Assembly (NCBI RefSeq): GCF_024749285.1
Contig: NZ_CP087196.1
Span: 930,001-994,000, forward strand
Direction of reading: 5' to 3'
DNA: 64,000 nucleotides
From: Pseudomonas sp. B21-015
GTDB taxonomy: Bacteria > Pseudomonadota > Gammaproteobacteria > Pseudomonadales > Pseudomonadaceae
The notes beneath the pieces are model-generated. The model saw only the letters and a program-made list of their open reading frames with translations. It ran no database searches and was not told the origin of the DNA. This document shows positions 36,665 to 46,307 of the stretch, in pieces; position 1 is the stretch's first letter, and every line of letters starts with the position of its first letter. The translations under genes were made by a program, and so were the position numbers.

Positions 36665-36746
36665 AAAAGATCGCAGCCTTCGGCAGCTCCTACAAAAGCA
36701 CGGTTATATGCGGTCCTGTAGGAGCTGCCGAAGGCTGCGATCTTTT
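36665..36746. repeat. REPIN, family A
   Basis: The arms AAAAGATCGCAGCCTTCGGC and GCCGAAGGCTGCGATCTTTT lie between the DUF4105 gene and the lipoprotein gene, which read in the same direction. Confidence 0.85.
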
Positions 36747-36761
36747 GCGGTTAAGCAACGA

Positions 36762-38615
36762 TCAATAGTGATACCACTTCACCTCAAGCATCACTTCGTT
36801 TTCGGGTGAAGCCAGGTGGCTGAACTCGCGTTGGGCACTTAGGCGCACACCCAGATTACGCGACAATTCCCACTGCTGATTCAGGCTCACACTACGGCGC
36901 ACTTCGCCGTTAGTGAAGTAATCTCCCTTGGCTTCCAGGCTGAAATTGCCCAGCGGGTTTTTCCACAGCAGGCCGCTGTTAAAGCCCGCCGCCGGGGCGA
37001 TGAAGCCCGCGAAGTCATTGTTGTGCTCCACGCGAACGGTGCCCAAGGCGAACCCGAGCATGTCGTCACCCAGTTGCCAGGTTCCGCCGCCGCCACCGTT
37101 GACATGGCTGACCAGGGTTTCGTCATCGTGCTTGCCCGGCACGCGCTCCAGGCCGCCGGTGACTTGCCACGACAGCGGCTGCAAGAGCGCGTTGCGCGGG
37201 GTCAGGGAGCGGATGGTCGCCAGGTCCAGTTGCTGCAACTGCCAGTGATTACCTTCGTATTGGCGCAGCTTCATCTGCAGGATTTCGATCTGCGCGCCAA
37301 GCGGGAAGCCTTCGGCGTTGTCGTTGAGGTCGTGATAGGCCATGCGCAGGCCATATTCGCCGAAGGCCTTGTCGCCCCGGGTGCCGATGCCGGCCTGCCA
37401 GGTACGGGATTCGTGGCCGTCTTCGGGCAAGTCAGGTTGCGCAATGTCCAGTTCCGGAGGCGGGTTTTGATTGATTGCGCGCAGCAATTCGAAACTGCGC
37501 TGCGCCCGTTGCGGGTCACGTTCCTGGCCGTTGGCGCGATAACGTTCCAGGCGGTAAGCCGCATCGATGATCAACGCCTGACGGTCGCGAGGCTGAGCCT
37601 TGAACGCCGGGGCCTGCAATTGCTTCTGATCGGCACTGAGCTTTAGCACCCAGTCCTGTTCTTCAGCGGTCAACGGTTCTGCGCGGCTCAGCAGCTCACG
37701 CTCGCGGGACGGGCGATATTCAATCGATTCCACCAGCCCGGCCTGTTTCACCGCTTTGACCGTGTCGGTGGGAATGGCGGTCAACGGGAATTGCTCGGTC
37801 AACTTCAGGCCCGGCCGCGCCACTTGCAGCAGCTCAAGCAGGCGATAAGAGCAGTTTTCGTCGAAGAAAAAGTAGTCGAACTGGATCTGTTTGAGTTCCC
37901 AGACGTGCTCGACCATGCGCTCGGTTTCCTGCTGGGTCAGATTCAGGCGGTATTCCCACAGATCGCGGTTCTCGAGGCTACGGTATTCCGAGAGTTTTTC
38001 CTGGTAGGGCACCAGGGCAAACAGCCCCGGATAACCGCCCATCAAGCCTTTCCAGGCGTACAGAATGCTGTTGTCCGAACCTTCGATGTAGGCGCCGAAG
38101 TTGATCGCGTAACTGAGTAGCGACGTCTTGTCGCTCTGCACATCGGCCTGATCGATGCGTAGCAACGTGTGACCGAACATCGACGACGGGCTGTTCAGGT
38201 AGGCCGCCGGGAAAATCATCACCGCACTGTGGGGCGAAACGTCCTTGAACCACTGTTTGAACTCAGCGCAGTCCGGCGTCGGCAGACCGCTCAGCTCAAG
38301 CTGCGCCCTCAACCAGCGGGTGCGGGCCGGATAGACGCATTGCGCATGCTGCTCGCCGGCACTGGCCGGGGCATACAGTGCCTGCACGGTCGCCGCCAGT
38401 TCACGGTCGGGGTGTTCGTTACCATCGGGGGCGAGGAAGAACTTCTTGTCGCTGACGTAACTGCGCCAGCCACCGAGCTTGGCGGTTTCGTAATGGCCCA
38501 GGGAAATCCAGAAGGGGTCGTTGGCCAAGTGCTGCAAACGTTGATTGTCGATGTGTGGCGCGCCGGACAGCGGGGCGCAGACACAGAGCGCCAGCCAGGC
38601 AAGGCGTTTGAGCAT
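36762..38615 (-). CDS. DUF4105 (Lnb-like) envelope protein with C-terminal beta-barrel-like region
   Basis: A 617-residue exported protein (signal peptide MLKRLAWLALCVCAPLSG). Residues about 130-260 hold the DUF4105/Lnb N-terminal periplasmic domain, with SSMFGHTLLRID (conserved His) and YFFFDENCSYRLLELL (conserved Cys), the likely catalytic pair of a papain-like fold. The last 200 residues alternate polar and hydrophobic positions and end in KWYHY, an aromatic end typical of outer-membrane barrels. In Bacteroidetes, Lnb proteins N-acylate lipoproteins; whether this homologue acts on lipoproteins is unknown. Confidence 0.8.
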   Translation of the reverse strand: MLKRLAWLALCVCAPLSGAPHIDNQRLQHLANDPFWISLGHYETAKLGGWRSYVSDKKFFLAPDGNEHPDRELAATVQALYAPASAGEQHAQCVYPARTRWLRAQLELSGLPTPDCAEFKQWFKDVSPHSAVMIFPAAYLNSPSSMFGHTLLRIDQADVQSDKTSLLSYAINFGAYIEGSDNSILYAWKGLMGGYPGLFALVPYQEKLSEYRSLENRDLWEYRLNLTQQETERMVEHVWELKQIQFDYFFFDENCSYRLLELLQVARPGLKLTEQFPLTAIPTDTVKAVKQAGLVESIEYRPSRERELLSRAEPLTAEEQDWVLKLSADQKQLQAPAFKAQPRDRQALIIDAAYRLERYRANGQERDPQRAQRSFELLRAINQNPPPELDIAQPDLPEDGHESRTWQAGIGTRGDKAFGEYGLRMAYHDLNDNAEGFPLGAQIEILQMKLRQYEGNHWQLQQLDLATIRSLTPRNALLQPLSWQVTGGLERVPGKHDDETLVSHVNGGGGGTWQLGDDMLGFALGTVRVEHNNDFAGFIAPAAGFNSGLLWKNPLGNFSLEAKGDYFTNGEVRRSVSLNQQWELSRNLGVRLSAQREFSHLASPENEVMLEVKWYHY

Positions 38616-38663
38616 AGGAGGCTACTTGAACTCGAAGAAAACAAAGACCAAGGGGTCAGGTCC

Positions 38664-38700
38664 AAAAAACAAAACCCGCTCCCAGAAAGGAGCGGGGTGG
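38664..38700 (-). terminator. Rho-independent terminator after the DUF3015 gene
   Basis: On the minus strand the stem CCCGCTCC...GGAGCGGG is followed by TTTTGTTTTTT, just after the DUF3015 stop. Confidence 0.85.
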
Positions 38701-38707
38701 GTCGAGC

Positions 38708-39196
38708 TTATGCTTGAGTGGCGTACTTGGCCAGACGAGGATCGTTCTTCAATACGGCCAGGGTGTTGGTATGCACGTCTTCAGCGGTCACATCAGCTTT
38801 GCTGAAAATCTGCTGGAAGTGCTGATGAGCCACCGCGGCGAAATGCGCACGGTCTTCCGGCGCCACGCCCAGGACCACGGCGTAAGTGGTCAGCGCTTCG
38901 CCCTGACCTTTGGCCATGTCTTCGGACAGCTCGTTCATCATGCCATTCATGGCGATCCAGGATTTGCCGCCATAGGTCAGCGCCGCATTGGTCGAGCAAC
39001 CGTTGGTACCGGAGGTCATACCGAAGGTTGCGTTACCGGAAGTGCCGTTGGTGGTGGATGCCAGGAAGTGTGCCGGGGTGCCACGCTGACCTTCGAACAG
39101 CATGTTGCCCCAACCGCAGTCCGGACCGCCTGGCGCCTGAGCCATGGCGTTGATGGATACAGCGGTGAAGAGAGTACCGAGAAGAATCCGTTTCAT
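38708..39196 (-). CDS. DUF3015-family periplasmic protein
   Basis: A 162-residue protein with a signal peptide (MKRILLGTLFTAVSINAMAQ). The mature part begins APGGPDCGWGNMLFEGQRG and contains SGTNGCSTNAAL, the conserved cysteine/glycine pattern of DUF3015. The C-terminus is helical (TAEDVHTNTLAVLKNDPRLA). The start at 39196 was chosen because it opens the signal peptide. Function unknown; members are abundant in Pseudomonas. The neighbouring DUF4105 gene reads in the same direction, after a terminator. Confidence 0.85.
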   Translation of the reverse strand: MKRILLGTLFTAVSINAMAQAPGGPDCGWGNMLFEGQRGTPAHFLASTTNGTSGNATFGMTSGTNGCSTNAALTYGGKSWIAMNGMMNELSEDMAKGQGEALTTYAVVLGVAPEDRAHFAAVAHQHFQQIFSKADVTAEDVHTNTLAVLKNDPRLAKYATQA

Positions 39197-39463
39197 AGCT
39201 ATGTTCTCTTTTGTGTGCATGCCAATGGACAGGGTGCTGGCCCCTAATGGTGCCAGTGGGCCGGTTATTAGTTCCAGCCGCGCGGTTTGGAGTTTAAGGG
39301 GTTGCGTAACCTTTTGCGAAACATTCCTTGAAAACATTGATTTTGACCCGCTCGGCCTGGAGCTGGCGCTTTGTCTAAGCTTTGGCTTGAGGCGCGCCTT
39401 GCCAGTGAGGTACGGGCAGCGCCAGAATGCCGCTATCTGCCCCGCCTGATGTAAGGAAGCCCG

Positions 39464-41902
39464 ATGCCTGATCCTGTTGCTGCCAGCTTGCGTCTAGCGC
39501 CCGAAGCGCTGACCCGTCCGTTTTCCGCTGAACAGTTCAGCTTCTCTACCACCAATGATCTGGAGCCCTTCCGCGGTGTGCTTGGCCAGGAACGTGCGGT
39601 CGAAGCCTTGCAGTTCGGTGTGGCCATGCCACGCCCCGGTTACAACGTATTCGTCATGGGCGAGCCCGGCACTGGCCGCTTCTCGTTCGTCAAACGCTAC
39701 CTCAAGGCCGAAGGCAAACGCCTGCAGACCCCGGCGGACTGGGTCTACGTCAATAATTTCGATGAGCCGCGCGAGCCTCGCGCCCTGGAGTTGCCGTCGG
39801 GCACCGCAGGCGCCTTCATCGGCGACATCAACGGTTTGATCGACAACCTGTTGGCGACCTTTCCGGCGGTGTTCGAGCACCCGTCCTACCAGCAGAAGAA
39901 AAGCGCCATCGACCGCGCTTTCAACCAGCGTTATGACCGGGCACTGGACGTGATCGAGCGTCTGGCGCTGGAGAAAGAGGTCGCGCTGTACCGCGACAGC
40001 AGCAACATCGCCTTCACGCCGATGAGCGAAGGCAAGGCCCTGGATGAGGCTGAGTTCGCCCAGTTGCCGGAAGCCGAGCGCGAGCGCTTTCATGACGACA
40101 TTTCCGGGCTCGAAGAGCGGTTGAACGAAGAACTTGCCAGCCTGCCGCAATGGAAGCGCGAGTCGAGCAATCAGCTGCGTCAGCTCAACGAAGAAACCAT
40201 CACCCTGGCCTTGCAGCCATTGCTGTCGCCGCTGTCGGAAAAGTACGCGGAAAACGCAGGCGTTTGCGGTTACCTGCAAGCGATGCAGGTGTACCTGCTC
40301 AAGACAGTGGTCGAGCAACTGGTGGACGACAGCAAGACCGACGCTGTCGCCCGCAAATTGCTTGAAGAGCAATACGCCCCGAGCCTGGTGGTGGGTCATC
40401 CGTTCAGCGGCGGTGCGCCGGTGGTCTTCGAGCCGCACCCGACCTACGACAACCTGTTCGGTCGCATCGAATACAGCACCGACCAAGGCGCGCTCTACAC
40501 CACCTATCGGCAGCTGCGACCGGGTGCGCTGCACCGGGCCAATGGCGGTTTCCTGATCCTCGAAGCGGAAAAAATGCTCAGCGAGCCATTTGTGTGGGAT
40601 GCGCTCAAGCGCGCCCTGCAATCGCGCAAGCTGAAAATGGAATCGCCTCTGGGTGAGCTGGGCCGTCTGGCCACCGTGACCCTGACACCGCAAAACATTC
40701 CGTTGCAGGTCAAGGTCGTCATCATCGGCGCCCGGCAGCTCTACTACACGCTGCAAGACCTCGATCCGGACTTCCAGGAGATGTTCCGCGTCCTGGTGGA
40801 TTTCGACGAAGACATCCCGATGGTCGACGAGAGCCTGGAGCAGTTCGCCCAGTTACTCAAAACCCGTACGTCCGAGGAAGGCATGGCGCCGCTGACCGCC
40901 GATGCGGTGGCGCGTCTGGCGACTTACAGCGCGCGTCTGGCCGAACATCAAGGGCGTTTGTCGGCGCGGATCGGCGATCTGTTCCAGCTGGTCAGCGAGG
41001 CGGATTTCATTCGCGACCTGGCGGGTGACGAGATGACCGACGCCGGGCACATCGAACGTGCACTCAAGGCCAAGGCCACCCGTACCGGGCGCGTTTCGGC
41101 GCGGATTCTCGATGACATGCTGGCCGGGATCATTCTGATCGACACCGATGGCGCGGCGGTCGGCAAGTGCAACGGGCTGACGGTGCTGGAAGTCGGCGAT
41201 TCGGCTTTCGGGGTGCCGGCGCGGATCTCCGCCACGGTTTATCCGGGCGGCAGCGGTATCGTCGACATCGAGCGCGAGGTCAACCTCGGCCAGCCGATCC
41301 ACTCCAAAGGCGTGATGATCCTCACCGGGTACCTGGGCAGCCGTTATGCGCAGGAATTCCCGCTGGCGATTTCCGCGAGTATCGCCCTGGAGCAGTCCTA
41401 CGGTTATGTCGACGGCGATAGCGCGTCTTTGGGCGAGGCCTGCACACTGATCTCGGCCTTGTCGAAAACCCCGCTCAAGCAGTGCTTCGCGATTACCGGT
41501 TCGATCAACCAGTTCGGTGAAGTGCAGGCGGTAGGCGGGGTCAACGAGAAGATCGAAGGTTTCTTCCGGCTCTGCGAAGCTCGCGGCCTGACCGGTGAGC
41601 AAGGGGCGATCATTCCTCACGCCAACGTCGCCACGCTGATGCTCGACGAGAAGGTGCTGGCGGCAGTGCGCGCGGGGCAGTTCCATGTCTACGCGGTGCG
41701 CCAGGCCGACGAAGCCCTGAGCCTGTTGGTCGGCGAGCCGGCCGGTGAGCCGGATGAGAATGGCGAATTTCCTGAAGGCAGCGTCAACGCCCGGGTGGTG
41801 GAACGCTTGCGGGTGATCGCGGAAATGATCAGCGACGAAGACCTCAAGGAGGCCGAAAAGGAGTTGGCGCAGGAAGCGTTGGTGGAAACCAAGCCGGCCT
41901 GA
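39464..41902 (+). CDS. Lon-like AAA protease (LonB/YcbZ type, AsrA-like)
   Basis: An 812-residue protein with an N-terminal AAA-like region and a C-terminal Lon protease domain (about residues 570-770). The Ser-Lys dyad is visible as Ser in YVDGDSASLGEAC and Lys in VGGVNEKIEGFF. The ATP site is degenerate: Walker A reads GEPGTGRFSF (Arg for Lys) and the Walker B region GGFLILEAEKM lacks the DE pair. It resembles P. aeruginosa AsrA (PA0779), linked to heat-shock induction and aminoglycoside response. It is a single transcription unit; a short ATG-proximal leader precedes it and a REPIN follows. Confidence 0.85.
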   Translation: MPDPVAASLRLAPEALTRPFSAEQFSFSTTNDLEPFRGVLGQERAVEALQFGVAMPRPGYNVFVMGEPGTGRFSFVKRYLKAEGKRLQTPADWVYVNNFDEPREPRALELPSGTAGAFIGDINGLIDNLLATFPAVFEHPSYQQKKSAIDRAFNQRYDRALDVIERLALEKEVALYRDSSNIAFTPMSEGKALDEAEFAQLPEAERERFHDDISGLEERLNEELASLPQWKRESSNQLRQLNEETITLALQPLLSPLSEKYAENAGVCGYLQAMQVYLLKTVVEQLVDDSKTDAVARKLLEEQYAPSLVVGHPFSGGAPVVFEPHPTYDNLFGRIEYSTDQGALYTTYRQLRPGALHRANGGFLILEAEKMLSEPFVWDALKRALQSRKLKMESPLGELGRLATVTLTPQNIPLQVKVVIIGARQLYYTLQDLDPDFQEMFRVLVDFDEDIPMVDESLEQFAQLLKTRTSEEGMAPLTADAVARLATYSARLAEHQGRLSARIGDLFQLVSEADFIRDLAGDEMTDAGHIERALKAKATRTGRVSARILDDMLAGIILIDTDGAAVGKCNGLTVLEVGDSAFGVPARISATVYPGGSGIVDIEREVNLGQPIHSKGVMILTGYLGSRYAQEFPLAISASIALEQSYGYVDGDSASLGEACTLISALSKTPLKQCFAITGSINQFGEVQAVGGVNEKIEGFFRLCEARGLTGEQGAIIPHANVATLMLDEKVLAAVRAGQFHVYAVRQADEALSLLVGEPAGEPDENGEFPEGSVNARVVERLRVIAEMISDEDLKEAEKELAQEALVETKPA

Positions 41903-41915
41903 CGCGCCCCCCCCA

Positions 41916-42005
41916 TGTAGGAGCGGGCTTACTCGCGAAGACGGACTGACATTCAGCATTAATGTCGACTGTTATGCCGCCTTCGCGAGCAAGCCCGCTC
42001 CCACA
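41916..42005. repeat. REPIN, family B' (GGGCTTRCTCGCGAAG type)
   Basis: The arms TGTAGGAGCGGGCTTACTCG and CGAGCAAGCCCGCTCCCACA follow the Lon-like gene. The rest of the 306-base gap 41903-42208 shows nothing I can support. Confidence 0.85.
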
Positions 42006-42208
42006 GGGTTTTGTGTTCAATGCAAATTAAAAGCGTCGCCAAAATGGCGTCAATATTCACGCCGTGACCGCTCGGCGCCTTCTGGTCTCGGTCCGCGTGC
42101 GAGCCGAACTTTTCTTCTATTCTCAGCTCAAGGACATCGACAGTAATCACTGGATCGAGACAGCCTTCCCGTGGGGGCTGAATACCGGATCTACCGAGGG
42201 TCGCCGCC

Positions 42209-42550
42209 ATGTCGCGCAACCTCTGCCTCACCCGTCAATGCCTGGGCCTTGTGACCCGTATCGAATGTGCTATCCGCCCGCTGGCGGGAGATACGGGCAT
42301 GTGGACCTTGCTCTTCGCCGCCGGAATGGCCGGCGAACAACCTTCAGCCATCAAGGCTCAGGGCCCGTTTCATGGGCCGGTCGTGGCTGAGTCGATCCTC
42401 GACACCATTGTTGAAAGTCTGACTCTGCATGGCTACGAATTGGCCGATGACCCGCAAATCTGGTGCCTGCACCTGCAAGCCCAGTTGCGAGAGATCAATG
42501 GTGGCCGTTGCCGCAACCTTGGCGGTTTCGAGTTTCGGCCCGAGCACTGA
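42209..42550 (+). CDS. Conserved hypothetical protein
   Basis: A 113-residue cytoplasmic-looking protein: MSRNLCLTRQCLGLVTRIEC, then DTGMWTLLFAAGMAGEQPSA and a C-terminal mixed segment IWCLHLQAQLREINGGRCRN. It has a GAGGG ribosome site about 9 bases before the ATG and normal Pseudomonas codon use. It converges with the large lipoprotein gene, leaving 5 bases between the stops. I do not recognise a domain. It could be a false ORF, but the codon use favours a gene. Confidence 0.6.
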   Translation: MSRNLCLTRQCLGLVTRIECAIRPLAGDTGMWTLLFAAGMAGEQPSAIKAQGPFHGPVVAESILDTIVESLTLHGYELADDPQIWCLHLQAQLREINGGRCRNLGGFEFRPEH

Positions 42551-42555
42551 ACAGG

Positions 42556-44385
42556 CTATTGATCAAGGTTGCCTGGCTCGGCCTTATCGAGTTTGACCTC
42601 GAAACCGTACTGCACGGTGGTGAGGTTGGTTCGCTGATAAGTTTCCAGACGTGTGGGCTGGCCATAGAAGTAATGCACTGCGAATAACGCCGGGCCTTGC
42701 GTGCTCGCGTCATGAATGACCGAAAGAATCTCTTTCAGATAGTTGCCACTGTTGTCCTTGGCGAAAAAGCGCCAGTCCTGGGCGGGAAACAGCTTCAAAT
42801 CAACCACCAGTGCATTCCCTTTGAACGCCAGGCCTTTGGGCAATGGTTGGGTGTCGTACGTTTGCTGGCCGATAGTCGCCAGGAGCAGGGGCATGGAGCC
42901 CACCGCGTAGGCCGGTGTTTCTGCAAACAGATTCAGATCGTAGGTGATGGTGCCGCGTAGCGGGTCGACCTGATACGCCTCCGGTGGCAGTTCGATCGGC
43001 CCATCGCGCTGCCCCTTGTCATCTTGGGTAAAGAACGTCACCGGGCTTTCGCTGGGATTGAAAGAGGTGCCGAGCAGTTCGTCATTGAAGCTTCTGGGGT
43101 GATCGAACTCGATGCGCGCGGCGCTCGGGTCATCGACCGACTGACTGATGCTGATGCTCTTTTTCAATTGCTCCTCGCCCAGCGTTGCACCTTTGAGCCA
43201 GGTCGCGGCCTGGTCGTCATACACCACCACGGGCAAGGTCAGTGGCTGGATGGTTTTTTCCGTGGTGTGCTGGTCGAAGCGGCGTACCGGCAGGTCCAGG
43301 TTTTTTCGAGTGACCGTGACCCCCGAGAAGTCCAGCAGGCTGACTTCGAGGGTTTCGATCGGTCCGTTGAAGTACACCTTGGTGTAATGCCGGGTCTGTT
43401 GCTTTTCAAACGCACGCTGATCGTCGTCGAGCTGTTTTTCGAATGCTTCGCTCCAGCCCTTCTGCTGCTGCATTTGCGCCAGTTGTTTTTGATAGAACGC
43501 AATTTGTGCGGCAGTTTCATTGATCGCGCCCGAGCGAGCGAGGAATTGCCCGGTGGCGTCCCTGGCCTGAACGATCAGTGGGTTGAGCGGCGTATCGCGG
43601 ACCTCGGGGTCTGGCGGCGCGCTGTTACTGAATTCGATTTCGGCATGGTTTTTTTCAAGCTTCAGCAGCGTGACACTGAGGTTGTCGTTGGTGCGCGTCT
43701 GGCCGACGTCCTTTTTCGTCAGGTCGAAGCTGTAGAGCCGGCGTGGAGCGATGATTTCCACCTTGCCTTGCAGGCTCACCGGTTGTGGCTGGTTCTTCCT
43801 ATCCACATCCAGCCCCTCGATGAAGGGGTAGGTCACCGTCAGATCATCGGGGCTGGTCAGGTTGGAGCTCGACGGGCTCAACTGAATGCCTGGATCGGTT
43901 TCCGACCATTCCGGCTGGAACGCGATGACGCGCTTGTTGCTCAGGGTCACCGATTGCCATTCCAGGCCATGAGGAAAAAGGAACGTGCCCGGAATGTTGA
44001 AGTTGAAGGGGAATACCGGTTGCAGGTCGGTCAGGTAATCCGAACTGGAATCCTTGTGCAGCACGAACAGATCGTTGATGTAGGTGTCGACCAGTGCCTG
44101 GGGCGTGGGGTAGTGCTTGAGCACGACGAGGGCGTCTTCGCCGTATTCGGTGACCACCGGTTTGCTGTCGAGCTTGAGTTGTGCGCGCTCGAGCAATAAC
44201 AGTGAGCCGCCTAGCTCGGCCACGGCGTCCCTGAGTTTCGGATCCTCGATCGTCTCCAGGGATTTTTCGAACTGCGCGGTCTTTTCTTCGAGGCTGACCT
44301 GGCGTTTCTCATCGCTGGGCGAACAACCACCGAGCAACAGAGCGAGGCAAAGTCCGGCACTCGTTAAAGGCAATCGCACATCCAT
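42556..44385 (-). CDS. Large lipoprotein of unknown function
   Basis: A 609-residue protein with a lipobox (LALLLGGCS, Cys near residue 21). A helical segment follows (about residues 30-75, EEKTAQFEKSLETIEDPKLR), then a long, beta-rich body with repeated extended segments such as LEVSLLDFSGVTVTRKNLDL and DPLRGTITYDLNLFAETPAY, and a coiled-coil stretch near residues 295-345 (QKQLAQMQQQKGWSEAFEKQ). The start at 44385 opens the signal sequence; the longer frame does not. No enzyme motif is visible. It is probably envelope-associated. Confidence 0.75.
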   Translation of the reverse strand: MDVRLPLTSAGLCLALLLGGCSPSDEKRQVSLEEKTAQFEKSLETIEDPKLRDAVAELGGSLLLLERAQLKLDSKPVVTEYGEDALVVLKHYPTPQALVDTYINDLFVLHKDSSSDYLTDLQPVFPFNFNIPGTFLFPHGLEWQSVTLSNKRVIAFQPEWSETDPGIQLSPSSSNLTSPDDLTVTYPFIEGLDVDRKNQPQPVSLQGKVEIIAPRRLYSFDLTKKDVGQTRTNDNLSVTLLKLEKNHAEIEFSNSAPPDPEVRDTPLNPLIVQARDATGQFLARSGAINETAAQIAFYQKQLAQMQQQKGWSEAFEKQLDDDQRAFEKQQTRHYTKVYFNGPIETLEVSLLDFSGVTVTRKNLDLPVRRFDQHTTEKTIQPLTLPVVVYDDQAATWLKGATLGEEQLKKSISISQSVDDPSAARIEFDHPRSFNDELLGTSFNPSESPVTFFTQDDKGQRDGPIELPPEAYQVDPLRGTITYDLNLFAETPAYAVGSMPLLLATIGQQTYDTQPLPKGLAFKGNALVVDLKLFPAQDWRFFAKDNSGNYLKEILSVIHDASTQGPALFAVHYFYGQPTRLETYQRTNLTTVQYGFEVKLDKAEPGNLDQ

Positions 44386-44544
44386 TTCCAGTCTTCCTGT
44401 CTGACGCCGCTGACCTGTCAATGATCTGGACACTAGCAGAAAAACTTTGTCACACACACGCAGGTTGCGGATTTTCCGGCGGTTTCTGGGTGTAACAGGT
44501 GGCTGTTATACTCGCCGCCATTTCCAGCCCTGATGTGAGATTTA

Positions 44545-45033
44545 ATGGAACGCTTTATCGAAAATGCAATGTACGCTTCCCGTTGGCTACTGGCACCGAT
44601 CTATTTCGGTTTGTCTCTGGGGTTGCTGGCATTGGCGCTCAAATTCTTCCAGGAAGTCTTCCACGTCATCCCTAACGTGTTCTCGATGGTCGAGTCGGAA
44701 CTGATTCTGGTATTGCTGTCGCTGATCGACATGGCGCTGGTGGGCGGCTTGCTGGTGATGGTGATGATCTCCGGTTACGAGAACTTCGTCTCCCAGCTGG
44801 ATATCGACGACAGCAAGGAAAAGCTCAACTGGTTGGGCACCATGGATTCATCTTCGTTGAAGATGAAGGTCGCGGCTTCCATCGTGGCGATTTCGTCGAT
44901 CCACCTGCTGCGAGTCTTCATGGACGCCAAGAACGTCGATCCCGAGCATCTGCAGTGGTACGTGATCATCCACATGACCTTTGTGGTGTCTGCGTTTGCC
45001 ATGGGCTATCTGGACAAGCTGACCAAGCACTGA
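44545..45033 (+). CDS. UPF0114/YqhA-family membrane protein
   Basis: A 162-residue inner-membrane protein with four hydrophobic segments. It starts [20 protein letters not shown], contains [24 protein letters not shown] and [20 protein letters not shown], and ends DKLTKH, which matches the TIGR00645/YqhA family well. Function unknown; some members are linked to ion or stress responses. It is divergent from the lipoprotein gene. Confidence 0.9.
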   Translation: MERFIENAMYASRWLLAPIYFGLSLGLLALALKFFQEVFHVIPNVFSMVESELILVLLSLIDMALVGGLLVMVMISGYENFVSQLDIDDSKEKLNWLGTMDSSSLKMKVAASIVAISSIHLLRVFMDAKNVDPEHLQWYVIIHMTFVVSAFAMGYLDKLTKH

Positions 45034-45045
45034 TCGACTGATTCT

Positions 45046-45135
45046 TGTGGGAGTGGGCTTGCTCGCGAAGAGGCCATGACATTCAGCATCATCGTTGGCA
45101 GTTGCACCGTCTTCGCGAGCAAGCCCGCTCCCACA
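45046..45135. repeat. REPIN, family B'
   Basis: The arms TGTGGGAGTGGGCTTGCTCG and CGAGCAAGCCCGCTCCCACA lie between UPF0114 and the next small gene. Confidence 0.85.
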
Positions 45136-45237
45136 GAGTTGTGAAACAGACAGGCGGTGTCGTTTGTGGCTTGTGCTTTGGCACGTCGAGGCATATCCCT
45201 GTAAGGATCCTGACTCGCCACTGCATGAGGTGCGTTC

Positions 45238-45531
45238 ATGAACCTGCAAGAGTTGAATGTGTTTGCCATCGCCGGAAAGATCGATGAGCTGAACCTGGTT
45301 TCGATGGAAGGCGTGTTCTACGTGCTGGAGGCACGGATGCATGGCTCGGCGCACCCATTGCTCGATGCCCACGGCAAGATATTGCAGCTGCGCTCGGTCG
45401 AGCATGCGCGTGAAGTGCTTCACGCCTGTCCCAAGTCATTCAACGTTGTACATACCCCGGCTCATGACGAAATGTGCGGTGCCAGCACTGAGGAAAGCCC
45501 AAAAGTGCCGAGCACCTTCCGTTCTGCGTAA
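45238..45531 (+). CDS. Small conserved hypothetical protein (possibly DUF6482)
   Basis: A 97-residue protein: MNLQELNVFAIAGKIDELNL, then SMEGVFYVLEARMHGSAHPL and LRSVEHAREVLHACPKSFNV. A GAGG ribosome site lies 7 bases before the ATG. The N-terminal 75 residues look like a compact alpha/beta fold and the tail is disordered. The pattern recalls the DUF6482 small proteins of Pseudomonas, but I am not certain. No function can be read from the neighbours (UPF0114 and an FKBP isomerase). Confidence 0.7.
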   Translation: MNLQELNVFAIAGKIDELNLVSMEGVFYVLEARMHGSAHPLLDAHGKILQLRSVEHAREVLHACPKSFNVVHTPAHDEMCGASTEESPKVPSTFRSA

Positions 45532-45660
45532 CAGGGCTGACACCGCTCATCAACGTGACGGCATCTGTGCTAGTCTGCTGGCCCTTTTTTATGAAGGGCT
45601 CTTCTGGAAGTGCTGTACGAATATTTACCTTTCAGGGATGCCCCACAGCGGAGCAGTGTG

Positions 45661-46278
45661 ATGTCCGAAGTAAATCTGTCCACCGACGAAACCCGCGTCA
45701 GCTACGGCATTGGCCGTCAGTTGGGCGACCAGCTGCGTGACAACCCGCCACCGGGCGTTAGCCTGGACGCGATCCTGGCTGGCCTGACCGACGCGTTCGC
45801 CGGCAAGCCAAGCCGTGTGGGTCAGGAAGAAATGTCCGCCAGCTTCAAAGTGATCCGCGAGATCATGCAAGCCGAAGCGGCTGCCAAGGCTGAAGCGGCT
45901 GCTGGCGAAGGTCTGGCTTTCCTGGCTGAAAACGCCAAGCGCGAAGGCATCACCACCCTGGCTTCCGGCCTGCAATTCGAAGTGCTGACTCAAGGTGAAG
46001 GCGCCAAGCCAACCCGTGAGGATCAAGTGCGCACTCACTACCACGGCACCCTGATCGACGGCACTGTGTTCGACAGCTCCTACGAGCGTGGTCAGCCTGC
46101 AGAATTCCCGGTTGGCGGCGTCATCGCTGGCTGGACCGAAGCCCTGCAACTGATGAACGCCGGCAGCAAATGGCGTCTGTACGTGCCGAGCGAACTGGCT
46201 TACGGCGCTCAAGGCGTTGGCAGCATTCCGCCGCACAGCGTACTGGTATTCGACGTCGAACTGCTCGACGTTCTGTAA
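45661..46278 (+). CDS. fklB: FKBP-type peptidyl-prolyl isomerase, FklB-like
   Basis: A 205-residue protein with the FKBP_N dimerisation helix region (about residues 1-90, YGIGRQLGDQLRDNPPPGVS and an Ala/Glu-rich helix) and a C-terminal FKBP domain (VRTHYHGTLIDGTVFDSSYE, VIAGWTEALQLMNAGSKWRL, IPPHSVLVFDVELLDVL). The active-site aromatic residues are present. It has no signal peptide, so it is the cytoplasmic FklB type rather than periplasmic FkpA. The start at 45661 follows GGAGCAGTGTG. Confidence 0.92.
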   Translation: MSEVNLSTDETRVSYGIGRQLGDQLRDNPPPGVSLDAILAGLTDAFAGKPSRVGQEEMSASFKVIREIMQAEAAAKAEAAAGEGLAFLAENAKREGITTLASGLQFEVLTQGEGAKPTREDQVRTHYHGTLIDGTVFDSSYERGQPAEFPVGGVIAGWTEALQLMNAGSKWRLYVPSELAYGAQGVGSIPPHSVLVFDVELLDVL

Positions 46279-46307
46279 TGCCCGGCCTGTCGTTATGACG
46301 GGCTAAT

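Noticed and set aside
42006..42208. Small RNA or gene in the gap after the Lon-like gene
   Set aside because: No promoter-terminator pair or coding pattern is visible.
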